From: Roseinatronobacter sp052379845
GTDB taxonomy: Bacteria; Pseudomonadota; Alphaproteobacteria; Rhodobacterales; Rhodobacteraceae
Assembly (NCBI GenBank): GCA_052379845.1
Contig: JBQTCF010000015.1
Direction: 5' to 3' (one strand)
Length of the DNA stretch: 64,000 nt
Program-made: the position numbers and the translations under genes
Shown here: positions 16,966 through 24,801 of the stretch, in pieces
How the letters are laid out: each line of letters opens with the position of its first letter
Numbering within the stretch: the stretch's first letter is position 1
The notes under the pieces: generated by a model
Seen by the model: the letters and a program-made list of their open reading frames with translations, nothing else
Database searches by the model: none
What the model was told of the DNA's origin: nothing

Positions 16966-17991
16966 ATGAGGCAACAGGATATGCCTTGGCGTGCCCTGCG
17001 CCAGTTTGGCCAGCGCCTGCTATGTGGTGTAGCGGCCCTTGGTGTGGTGTGGGCAACGCCGCATGTGGCTTATGGCGAACCACTGCCGGGTAGCGCCCAG
17101 CCACAGTTCCAGCGCGCGTTCAACAGCTGGCTGGACGATGACGAAGCGCAGGCCATTCCGGCACTGGCAGGCCTGGCGCAGGATGGGAACGGGGCTGCGC
17201 GCGCGTTGTTGGGACTGATCGACAAGACATCGGCCTTGCAAGGGCCGTGGATCACTGCTTTGTCGCGGGCAGACCGCATTTTGGCTTTGCGCGCGCCCGG
17301 TGGTCTGTCAGGCCGCAACTGGATGACGCTTGCCGCGCCCGACAGCGCTTATGCGCGGCTTTGGACACTTCTATGGCAACTGGATGGCGGGCTGGAGATT
17401 GCGCAAGCCTTCGTCGCGCTGGACGATCCGCGCGCGGTAAACGAAGCGCTGGTCACCCTTGCCAGCCGTCGGGAAGGCGGGTTTCCCGCTGATGTGCTGG
17501 GTGCTGACTGGTTCCCTGCGTCGCTGTCCTATCTTGTTGAAGGCTGGCCGGATGTGGCAGGCGCTGCCGGTGCCCCCCATCCCGGCGACCCGCAACAGCG
17601 CATGGCCGGTCACGCCATCAATGACGGTGACCTAATGGATTGGTTGGCCCAATCCGCGCTGGCCGTGCCGTTGCGTCAGGTCTGCGCTGTGGAATGCCCC
17701 GATCAACCGGCGGCCTGCAGTCTGGCGTTGTATCAGGGGTTGGGCAGCTACCCTGCGCTGGCAGTGACGGGCAGCCCGGTTGCGCAACTGGTCCCAACCG
17801 AGGATTTCTTCAAAACGCCGCGCGGGCGGGCCAGCCTTGCACGGCGCATCATGTTGATGCGGTCGGCACGCATGCGCGAAGCGGACCTTGTGCGGCTGGG
17901 CGATGTCAGCAGTTGCGCGTCGGAGTGGTTGCGTGGCGAATACGGGCGCTATGCCTATTCCTTACCCACAGTGCCCTTACCCGTCGATTAA
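16966..17991 (+). CDS. Exported protein of unknown function
   Basis: 341 residues with a typical signal peptide (about 1-37, hydrophobic RLLCGVAALGVVWATPHV, cleavage near AYG). The mature part is Ala/Leu-rich and mostly helical, with a short TPR/Sel1-like stretch near the start (FNSWLDDDEAQAIPALAGLA). Four Cys cluster in the C-terminal half (RQVCAVECPDQPAACS), plus one in SSCASEW, suggesting periplasmic disulfides. GGAGG lies just upstream of the ATG. Convergent with rsmA. I do not recognise the family. Confidence 0.75.
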   Translation: MRQQDMPWRALRQFGQRLLCGVAALGVVWATPHVAYGEPLPGSAQPQFQRAFNSWLDDDEAQAIPALAGLAQDGNGAARALLGLIDKTSALQGPWITALSRADRILALRAPGGLSGRNWMTLAAPDSAYARLWTLLWQLDGGLEIAQAFVALDDPRAVNEALVTLASRREGGFPADVLGADWFPASLSYLVEGWPDVAGAAGAPHPGDPQQRMAGHAINDGDLMDWLAQSALAVPLRQVCAVECPDQPAACSLALYQGLGSYPALAVTGSPVAQLVPTEDFFKTPRGRASLARRIMLMRSARMREADLVRLGDVSSCASEWLRGEYGRYAYSLPTVPLPVD

Positions 17992-18046
17992 CGCATTCGG
18001 CCCCCAATGCCGCCCCTGACATGTCACCGGCTAATGGGCGGCGGGG

Positions 18047-18907
18047 TCAGGGTGCGCGCACTGTGCCCGCGCGCGCGGCAGCAAGGGCACGGGCAAGGGC
18101 ACAAAACCCTTCCAGCCCGATTTCTTCGGCACGGGCTGTGGGGGCAATGCCCACCTGTTGCAGCAAATCCTCAATCTGCGGGTGCAGGCCGCGCAACGCT
18201 GCGCGCAGCATTTTGCGCCGCTGGTTGAACGCCGCCGCGACCAGCGTTTCCAGAATGCGCGCATCTGCCGCAAAACGCGGTTCCGCCAGCCGCGTGATAT
18301 GCACGACTGCGGAACTGACCTTGGGCGGGGGCGTAAACGCTTCGGGCGGCAGGTGCAGAACCACCCGCGCATCAGCGCGCCATTGCACCATCAACGCCAG
18401 CCGCCCGTATGCCTTGGACCCGGGGCGCGCGACAATGCGTTCGGCCACTTCGCGCTGAAACATCAATGTCAGACTGTCCCAGAAGGGCGGCCATTGAACA
18501 GGTGTCATCCAGCGGATCAACAGTTCGGTGCCCACATTATAGGGCAGATTGGCCACCACCTTGACCGGCGGGGTCAGGTGCGCCAGCGCGTCCACCGCCA
18601 GCGCGTCCCCTTCAATGACCTGCAACCGGCCCGGATAGGCCCCCGCGATTTCCCCCAGCGCGGGCAGGCAGCGGGGGTCTTTTTCAATGGCCAGCACCTT
18701 GCGCGCCCCTTCGGCCAGCAACCCGCGCGTCAACCCGCCGGGGCCGGGGCCAACTTCCAGAATGTCGCAGTTTTGCAGATCACCGGCCGCGCGCGCAATC
18801 CGCGCGGTCAGGTTCAGGTCCAGCAGAAAATTCTGACCAAAGCTTTTCTTGGCGCGCAGATCATGGGTGCGGATCACATCGCGCAAGGGGGGCAGGGCGT
18901 CGATCAT
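18047..18907 (-). CDS. rsmA: 16S rRNA (adenine(1518)-N(6)/adenine(1519)-N(6))-dimethyltransferase
   Basis: 286 residues. SAM-dependent enzyme (KsgA) that dimethylates two adjacent adenines near the 3' end of 16S rRNA late in 30S assembly. Seen: KKSFGQNFLLD near the N-terminus, the SAM loop EVGPGPGGLTRGLL, the catalytic motif NLPYN, and the C-terminal helical domain with FNQRRKMLRAALR. Its ATG overlaps the pdxA stop by 4 bases, the widespread pdxA-rsmA coupling. Usually surA precedes pdxA; here it does not. Confidence 0.97.
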   Translation of the reverse strand: MIDALPPLRDVIRTHDLRAKKSFGQNFLLDLNLTARIARAAGDLQNCDILEVGPGPGGLTRGLLAEGARKVLAIEKDPRCLPALGEIAGAYPGRLQVIEGDALAVDALAHLTPPVKVVANLPYNVGTELLIRWMTPVQWPPFWDSLTLMFQREVAERIVARPGSKAYGRLALMVQWRADARVVLHLPPEAFTPPPKVSSAVVHITRLAEPRFAADARILETLVAAAFNQRRKMLRAALRGLHPQIEDLLQQVGIAPTARAEEIGLEGFCALARALAAARAGTVRAP

Positions 18908-19869
18908 GCAGCCCGCCTTTCGGCCATGGACTGCGCCATGCGCAACGCTGCAATCAGCGATGTGGGGTCGGCCTTGTCCTGACCGGCAATGTTATAGGCG
19001 GTGCCATGGTCAGGCGATGTGCGGATGAAGGGCAGGCCCAGTGTCACATTCACGCCGCCTGCGAAATCAATCGTCTTGATGGGGATCAGCGCCTGATCAT
19101 GATACATGGCAATCGCCGCGTCATATTGCGCGCGCGCGCTTGCATGAAACATTGTATCGGCCGACAGGGGGCCTGAAATCACCATGCCCTGCGCGCGCAG
19201 CCGGTCCAGAACAGGGGTAATCACAGTGATTTCCTGTTGGCCCATAGTGCCGCTTTCACCCGCATGCGGGTTCAGGCCCGCCACCGCCAGCCGTGGGGCT
19301 TTGATCCCGAAATCGCGTATCAGGGCATCATGGGTGACGCGCAGGCAGCGCTCCAGCAGGTCTTGCGTCAGTGTGGCGGGAACGTCCGACAGCGGAATAT
19401 GGATGGTGACGGGAACAACGCGCAGCGCCTCGCAGGCCAGCATCATCACCACATCGCCGCCGCCTGCCAGATCGGCCAGAAATTCCGTATGGCCGGGAAA
19501 GGCAAATCCCGCGCCAGCCTTCAGCGCGGCCTTGTTGATAGGGCAGGTTACCAGCCCGCTGGCCGCGCCAGCGCGGACCAACGCCACCCCTTGGCGTATG
19601 GCGTCCACCACGCCGGGCGCATTGGCGGGGTCCGGCTGTCCCGGTTGGGCCTGTGCCGCGAAGCTGACTTCCAGCACCGGGAACTTACGACCCGCCATCT
19701 GTTCCGGCGCGCTGACCCGTTCGAATTCCGTGCCTTCGGGCAAATGGCGCGGATCACCCAGCCACACGAACGGACAGCTTGCGCCCGTGGCGTGCCACGC
19801 CTTCAGGGCGATTTCCGGCCCGATCCCCGAAGGGTCGCCGCAACTCATGACCAATGGTGCCAACCCCAT
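18904..19869 (-). CDS. pdxA: 4-hydroxythreonine-4-phosphate dehydrogenase
   Basis: 321 residues. NAD-dependent oxidation step of the DXP-dependent vitamin B6 pathway. Seen: N-terminal SCGDPSGIGPEIALKAW, the metal/substrate site FPGHTEFLADLAGG, AGLNPHAGESG, and the C-terminal signature YHDQALIPIKT with the metal-binding His. Overlaps rsmA by 4 bases at its 3' end and starts about 120 bases after mnmA. Confidence 0.97.
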   Translation of the reverse strand: MGLAPLVMSCGDPSGIGPEIALKAWHATGASCPFVWLGDPRHLPEGTEFERVSAPEQMAGRKFPVLEVSFAAQAQPGQPDPANAPGVVDAIRQGVALVRAGAASGLVTCPINKAALKAGAGFAFPGHTEFLADLAGGGDVVMMLACEALRVVPVTIHIPLSDVPATLTQDLLERCLRVTHDALIRDFGIKAPRLAVAGLNPHAGESGTMGQQEITVITPVLDRLRAQGMVISGPLSADTMFHASARAQYDAAIAMYHDQALIPIKTIDFAGGVNVTLGLPFIRTSPDHGTAYNIAGQDKADPTSLIAALRMAQSMAERRAA

Positions 19870-19986
19870 GCGCGTGCCCGTCCTTTTTCCAAAGCCTGCC
19901 TTCCCTACCGCTTGGCGGGGCAGTAGGGCAAGCCCATCCCTTGGCCCTATTGCCCGGTTTTATCCGGGCGCGCGGTCAAGGCGGCC

Positions 19987-21126
19987 TTAGCGCCCCTTCC
20001 ATATCCAGCCGCCCCCAAGGACACGGCTGCCCTCGGGCGCGTAGAACACGCAGGCCTGACCGGGGCTTATGCCTTCTTCGGGGGTCAGCAGCTCGACCTC
20101 GGCTTCGGTGTCGGACAGGGGGCGGATGATTGCGGGCGCGGGCGGGCGCGTTGAGCGCAGCTTGACGGACATTTCCCATTCCGCCTGTTCGGTAAACGGG
20201 CGGTCCCCCAACCAGTTGATTTCGCGCACCGGCACTGTGCGGGTGGCCAGCGCCGCTTTTGGCCCGACGATCACGCGCCGCGCGTCCGGGTCCAGTTTCA
20301 CCACATAAAGCGGATCGGCCAGCCCGCCGATGCCCAATCCCCGCCGCTGCCCGATTGTGTAGTGGATCACACCATTATGCTGGCCCAGCACTGTGCCTTG
20401 CATGTCCACAATCTCGCCGGGGTCTGCCGCGCCGGGGCGCAGTTTTTCAATGACGGCGGCATAATTGCCATCGGGCACAAAACAGATGTCCTGACTGTCG
20501 GGCTTGTCGGCCACGCTTAGCCCGTGGCGCACGGCCAGCGCGCGGGTTTCCGCCTTGGTGCGCAAATGCCCAAGCGGGAAGCGCAGATAGTCCAGTTGTT
20601 CGGGCGTGGTTGAAAACAGAAAATAGCTTTGGTCGCGCACGGGGTCTGCGGCGCGGTGCAGTTCCGCGCCGAATTCGCCTTGCATCCGTTGGATGTAATG
20701 CCCTGTGGCCATGCAATCCGCGCCCAGATCGCGCGCGGTGTCCAGCAGGTCGCGGAACTTGACCCGTTCATTGCAGCGGATACAGGGAACCGGCGTGGCA
20801 CCCGCCAGATAGGCATCGGCGAATTCATCAATCACCGAGTCGCGGAATTTGGATTCGTAGTCCAGAACATAATGTGGAAACCCCATTGCCTCGGCAACGC
20901 GGCGGGCATCATGAATGTCGCGGCCCGCGCAGCACGCGCCTTTTTTGGCCAAGGCGGCGCCGTGGTCATAAAGTTGCAATGTCACGCCAACAACGTCATA
21001 CCCTTCGGCCGCAAGTTCCGCGGCCACCACAGAACTGTCGACCCCGCCCGACATGGCGACGACAACGCGCGTTTGTGCAGGGGGCTTGGCAAAGCCCAGG
21101 GAATTCAGGGGCGGGTCAAAGGGCAT
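19987..21126 (-). CDS. mnmA: tRNA-specific 2-thiouridylase MnmA
   Basis: 379 residues from the ATG at 21126 (MPFDPPLNSL), which has GGAG upstream; the frame is open to 21213 but the extension is leader sequence. ATP-dependent thiolation of U34 in tRNAs for Lys, Glu and Gln. Seen: PP-loop SGGVDSS (26-32), CCAGRDIHDARRVAEAMG, PCIRCNERVKF with the first catalytic Cys, DSQDICFVPDG with the second, and TIGQRRGLG. One of several tRNA-modification genes nearby (tilS, trmFO, gluQ). Confidence 0.97.
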   Translation of the reverse strand: MPFDPPLNSLGFAKPPAQTRVVVAMSGGVDSSVVAAELAAEGYDVVGVTLQLYDHGAALAKKGACCAGRDIHDARRVAEAMGFPHYVLDYESKFRDSVIDEFADAYLAGATPVPCIRCNERVKFRDLLDTARDLGADCMATGHYIQRMQGEFGAELHRAADPVRDQSYFLFSTTPEQLDYLRFPLGHLRTKAETRALAVRHGLSVADKPDSQDICFVPDGNYAAVIEKLRPGAADPGEIVDMQGTVLGQHNGVIHYTIGQRRGLGIGGLADPLYVVKLDPDARRVIVGPKAALATRTVPVREINWLGDRPFTEQAEWEMSVKLRSTRPPAPAIIRPLSDTEAEVELLTPEEGISPGQACVFYAPEGSRVLGGGWIWKGR

Positions 21127-21267
21127 TGGGGGTATCTCCGGCAGGGTCCGGGCAAAATATAAGAAAATGCAATGTATTCTCAAGGGGGCGTGGGCAAGTT
21201 CGTAAACCCGCAATTAAGACTGTAGCGCGATTATTCCAGCAAAAGAACAAGCGGAATAGGGGTTCGC

Positions 21268-21546
21268 ATGTATATCAAAAAGGTCGAGGGGCCGCGCGCA
21301 GTGACATTGCCGGATGGCCGGGTTCTGACATTGGCCGATCTGCCCCCGGCCAATACCCGTCGTTGGGTCGCCAGTCGAAAGGCGCTTGTGGTGTTGGCCG
21401 TGCAGTACGGTTTGATGGCCCGCAAAACGATTCTGGAGCGCTATGACCTCAGCGATGAGGAGTTCGATTTGTGGGAAACTGCGGTGTCCCAACACGGTGT
21501 TGACGCATTGAAGGTGACAAGCTTGCAAAAGTATCGACAACCATAG
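21268..21546 (+). CDS. sciP: CtrA inhibitor SciP (DUF1153)
   Basis: 92 residues, all of the DUF1153/SciP family: MYIKKVEGPRAVTLPDGR, then a helix-turn-helix region RRWVASRKALVVLAVQYG and DLSDEEFDLWE. In Caulobacter SciP binds CtrA and blocks transcription from CtrA-dependent promoters in G1. Here it lies directly upstream of ctrA on the same strand (87 bases between them), which supports both assignments. A short inverted repeat (TATTCC 21232-21237 / GGAATA 21253-21258) lies just before its ribosome binding site. Confidence 0.93.
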   Translation: MYIKKVEGPRAVTLPDGRVLTLADLPPANTRRWVASRKALVVLAVQYGLMARKTILERYDLSDEEFDLWETAVSQHGVDALKVTSLQKYRQP

Positions 21547-21633
21547 GTTGTTGGTGTTATTTTTCAGTATCGGTAACAGAGAATTAACGAATTTCTATAA
21601 ATGTGGTGAAAGCTGCGACAAAAGGAGAACCTC

Positions 21634-22350
21634 ATGCGCGTTTTGCTCGTTGAAGACGATCCCACCACATCAAGAAGTATCGAATTGATGCTAACACATT
21701 CAAATTTTAATGTATATTGCACGGATATGGGGGAAGAAGCGATCGAATTGAGCAAGATTTATGATTACGATCTGATTTTGCTGGATTTGAACCTGCCCGA
21801 CCTTGGTGGATTGGATGTTCTGCGCCAGATACGGCTATCCCGTGTGGATACCCCCATTTTGATTCTGACCGGCGAAACCGACACGGACACAAAATTGCGC
21901 GGCTTTGGCGGCGGGGCGGATGATTACCTGACCAAACCATTCCACCGCGAAGAACTGGTCGCGCGCATCCATGCCATTGTCAGGCGCAGTCAGGGGCATG
22001 CGCAATCGGTTATTCGCACTGGCAAGATTGCCGTTAACCTGGATGCCAAAACCGTGGAGGTGGGCGAGAAGATTGTGCACCTGACCGGCAAGGAATATCA
22101 GATGATCGAACTTCTTAGTCTGCGCAAGGGCACCACGCTGACCAAGGAAATGTTCCTCAACCACCTGTATGGCGGGATGGACGAACCGGAACTGAAGATT
22201 ATTGACGTCTTTATCTGCAAATTGCGCAAGAAACTGGCCGAAGCAACCGATGGCGAAAATTATATCGAAACGGTCTGGGGCCGCGGGTATGTGCTGCGCG
22301 ATCCCACAGCTTTATCCCACCCTGCACCAATCAAGGTGATGACGGCCTGA
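21634..22350 (+). CDS. ctrA: Cell-cycle response regulator CtrA
   Basis: 238 residues, OmpR-type response regulator. Receiver domain (1-120) with phospho-acceptor Asp51 in LLDLNLPD and acidic pocket EDD (7-9), then a winged-helix DNA-binding domain (about 125-228) with LTGKEYQMIELLSLRKG and the recognition region FICKLRKKL. CtrA is the master regulator of cell cycle and, in Rhodobacterales, of motility and gene transfer agents. AAGGAG precedes the ATG. No perfect TTAA-N7-TTAA CtrA box was seen in its upstream region. Confidence 0.96.
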   Translation: MRVLLVEDDPTTSRSIELMLTHSNFNVYCTDMGEEAIELSKIYDYDLILLDLNLPDLGGLDVLRQIRLSRVDTPILILTGETDTDTKLRGFGGGADDYLTKPFHREELVARIHAIVRRSQGHAQSVIRTGKIAVNLDAKTVEVGEKIVHLTGKEYQMIELLSLRKGTTLTKEMFLNHLYGGMDEPELKIIDVFICKLRKKLAEATDGENYIETVWGRGYVLRDPTALSHPAPIKVMTA

Positions 22351-22356
22351 AAAGAT

Positions 22357-22384
22357 GATTGACCTGCTTTTGCGGGTCGATCTT
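22357..22384 (+). terminator. Possible ctrA terminator
   Basis: An 11-bp stem GATTGACCTGC (22357-22367) / GCGGGTCGATC (22372-22382), including two G-U pairs, with a TTTT loop, 7 bases after the ctrA stop. The following T-run is very short, so this is a weak or processing-type terminator. Confidence 0.5.
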
Positions 22385-22661
22385 AGGTGCTGAATTTGCA
22401 AGCTGCATACGGGTTTTTACGCATTTTCAAAATAGGTTGACTGATTTCTTCGGGTGCGAAAATGCTGTAAGATGACAGGTTAGAACATTTCGATTGTTCC
22501 GCAAAACCGGGCAATGTTTTAATATGTTCTCCGATATGGACACGCCACATCACTGGGCGCGCCCCTCGCGTGGGCGGGCCGTGTTCGGGCTGGACCTGAC
22601 GGGCGCTGCCGCCTATCACTTGCCGTGTGAAACATGACAGTCAACGCGCGGGGGAAGGGCA
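22385..22661. other. Intergenic leader region upstream of ligA
   Basis: About 280 bases with no convincing gene. The first half is A/T-rich and probably holds the ligA promoter. It contains the inverted repeat GAACA-N7-TGTTC at 22483-22499. The spacing differs from the alphaproteobacterial LexA box, so I do not call it SOS-controlled. Confidence 0.45.
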
Positions 22662-24800
22662 GTGTCCAGCACATCAGACATGGGTGATTTTCAGACTGTC
22701 GCCATATCCAGCCTGACACAACAGCAGGCACAACAGGAACTGGCCCGTCTGGCAGATATTCTGAACCGCGCGGGCGCAGCCTATCACCGTGACGATGCGC
22801 CCCTTATGCCGGATGCGGAGTATGACGCTTTGCGCAGGCGCAATGCGCAGATCGAACGGCGCTTTCCCGAATTGGTCCGCCAGGACAGCCCCGAAGCCAG
22901 CATTGGCGCAGCCCCCGCCGCTGGATTTGGCAAAATACGCCATGTGCGGCGCATGTTGTCGCTGGCAAATGCATTCTCGACTGAGGATGTGGAAGATTTT
23001 GTCACCGGCATTCGCAGGTTTCTGGGCCTTGGCGCTGACGCACCGCTTGCCTTCACGGCAGAACCCAAGATTGACGGCTTGTCCCTGTCCCTGCGCTATG
23101 AGCGGGGCGCGCTGGTCCATGCTGCCACGCGCGGCGACGGTGAAACCGGCGAAGATGTAACAGCGAATGCCCGCACCCTGCCGGACATTCCCGCCCACCT
23201 GCCGGATTGTCCTGAAATTCTTGAAATACGCGGCGAGGTTTACATGACCCATGGTGATTTCGCAGCCCTCAACACACGGCAACGCGAAACCAAGGGCAAG
23301 GTGTTCGCCAACCCGCGCAATGCCGCCGCCGGGTCCTTGCGCCAGTTGGATGCGCAGATTACGCGCGCCCGCCCGCTGCGGTTTTTCGCCTATTCCTGGG
23401 GCGAGACATCGCAGGCTTTGGCGGACACGCAAATCGGCGCGATCGAACGGCTGGCCCAGCTGGGCTTTTGCACCAACCCGCAAACCCGTTTGTGCCAGTC
23501 CGTTGCGGAAATGATTGCGGTTTACGCCGCCATCGAATCACAACGCGCCAGTCTGGGCTATGACATTGACGGGGTTGTTTACAAGCTTAACGATCTGGCC
23601 CTGCAAGACAGGCTTGGGGTGCGCTCCACAACGCCACGATGGGCGATTGCGCATAAATTCCCCGCAGAACGCGCCTGGACGCGGTTGGAGGCGATTGAAA
23701 TTCAGGTTGGCCGCACCGGGGCCTTGTCGCCTGTGGCACGGCTGGCCCCTGTGACTGTGGGCGGGGTGGTTGTGTCCAACGCCACGCTGCATAACGAAGA
23801 TTACATCATGGGCCGTGATTCGCGCGGCCAGCCGCTTCGGGATGGACGTGATATTCGCGTGGGCGACTGGGTTGAGGTGTATCGCGCAGGCGATGTGATT
23901 CCCAAAATCCGAGATGTGGACCTAAGCCGCCGTGCGGGCACCGCGCCCGCCTATGTGTTCCCCGAAACCTGCCCTGAATGCGGCAGCCCTGCGATTCGGG
24001 AACCCGGTGATTCGGTGCGCAGATGCACAGGCGGCATGATCTGCCCGGCGCAGGCTGTGGAGCGGCTGAAGCATTTTGTCAGCCGCGCCGCGTTTGATAT
24101 TGAAGGGTTGGGCGCAAAGCAGGTCGAAAGCTTCTGGCGTGATGGCTGGATCGCCACGCCAAAGGACATTTTCACCCTGAAGGACCGCTTCGGTCCCGGC
24201 CAACCGCGCCAGTTGAAAAACCGCGAAGGCTGGGGCGACAAATCGGCGGCCAACTTGTTCACTGCCATTGACGAAAAACGCGTGATTCCGCTGGCGCGAT
24301 TCATTTTCTCCTTGGGAATTCGGCATGTGGGCGAAGCCACAGCCAGTATGCTGGCGGGCCATTATGGCAGCTGGGACGCGCTTCGCGCAGCGCTGCACGA
24401 CGCCCAGGACCCAGAAAGCGCGGCCTATCTTGACCTGCTGTCCATCGATGGCGTGGGCGAGGTGCTGGCAACATCGCTGATCACGGGGGTGGTGGCCGAA
24501 GTTGCGGAAATTGACGCATTGGCGGGCCTGTTAACCATCACCCCCCCCGAGGCGCGTGCCAGTGACAGCCCCATCGCGGGCAAGACGCTGGTGTTTACCG
24601 GCACATTGGAAAAAATGACCCGCGCCGAGGCAAAGGCCCGCGCCGAAGGGTTGGGCGCGAAGGTGGCGGGGTCCGTTTCGGCCAAGACAGATTTGCTGAT
24701 CGCCGGGCCGGGCGCGGGGTCCAAGGCCAAAAAGGCCGCCGATCTGGGCGTTCAGGTCGTGGACGAGGATGGCTGGCTTGCCATGATCGGCGCGCTCTGA
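22662..24800 (+). CDS. ligA: NAD-dependent DNA ligase LigA
   Basis: 712 residues. Seals nicks in replication and repair using NAD. Domains in order: Ia with the Tyr-rich Y...H..D.P..D..YD pattern (AAYHRDDAPLMPDAEYD), the adenylation domain with AEPKIDG (nucleophile Lys136), OB fold, a four-Cys zinc finger (CPECGS, then two Cys in RRCTGGMICPAQ), helix-hairpin-helix repeats, and a C-terminal BRCT domain (about 632-712, GKTLVFTGTLEKMTRAEAK). I keep the GTG at 22662 because GGAAGG lies 6 bases upstream; the ATG at 22680 lacks a site. One base separates it from recG. Confidence 0.96.
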   Translation: MSSTSDMGDFQTVAISSLTQQQAQQELARLADILNRAGAAYHRDDAPLMPDAEYDALRRRNAQIERRFPELVRQDSPEASIGAAPAAGFGKIRHVRRMLSLANAFSTEDVEDFVTGIRRFLGLGADAPLAFTAEPKIDGLSLSLRYERGALVHAATRGDGETGEDVTANARTLPDIPAHLPDCPEILEIRGEVYMTHGDFAALNTRQRETKGKVFANPRNAAAGSLRQLDAQITRARPLRFFAYSWGETSQALADTQIGAIERLAQLGFCTNPQTRLCQSVAEMIAVYAAIESQRASLGYDIDGVVYKLNDLALQDRLGVRSTTPRWAIAHKFPAERAWTRLEAIEIQVGRTGALSPVARLAPVTVGGVVVSNATLHNEDYIMGRDSRGQPLRDGRDIRVGDWVEVYRAGDVIPKIRDVDLSRRAGTAPAYVFPETCPECGSPAIREPGDSVRRCTGGMICPAQAVERLKHFVSRAAFDIEGLGAKQVESFWRDGWIATPKDIFTLKDRFGPGQPRQLKNREGWGDKSAANLFTAIDEKRVIPLARFIFSLGIRHVGEATASMLAGHYGSWDALRAALHDAQDPESAAYLDLLSIDGVGEVLATSLITGVVAEVAEIDALAGLLTITPPEARASDSPIAGKTLVFTGTLEKMTRAEAKARAEGLGAKVAGSVSAKTDLLIAGPGAGSKAKKAADLGVQVVDEDGWLAMIGAL

Positions 24801-24801
24801 C

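Noticed and set aside
21590..21615. CtrA box near ctrA start
   Set aside because: Only one TTAA half is present at the right spacing; the partner half does not match.
22483..22499. LexA box upstream of ligA
   Set aside because: GAAC and GTTC halves are inverted and 9 bases apart, which fits neither the alphaproteobacterial direct-repeat type nor the Gram-positive palindrome.
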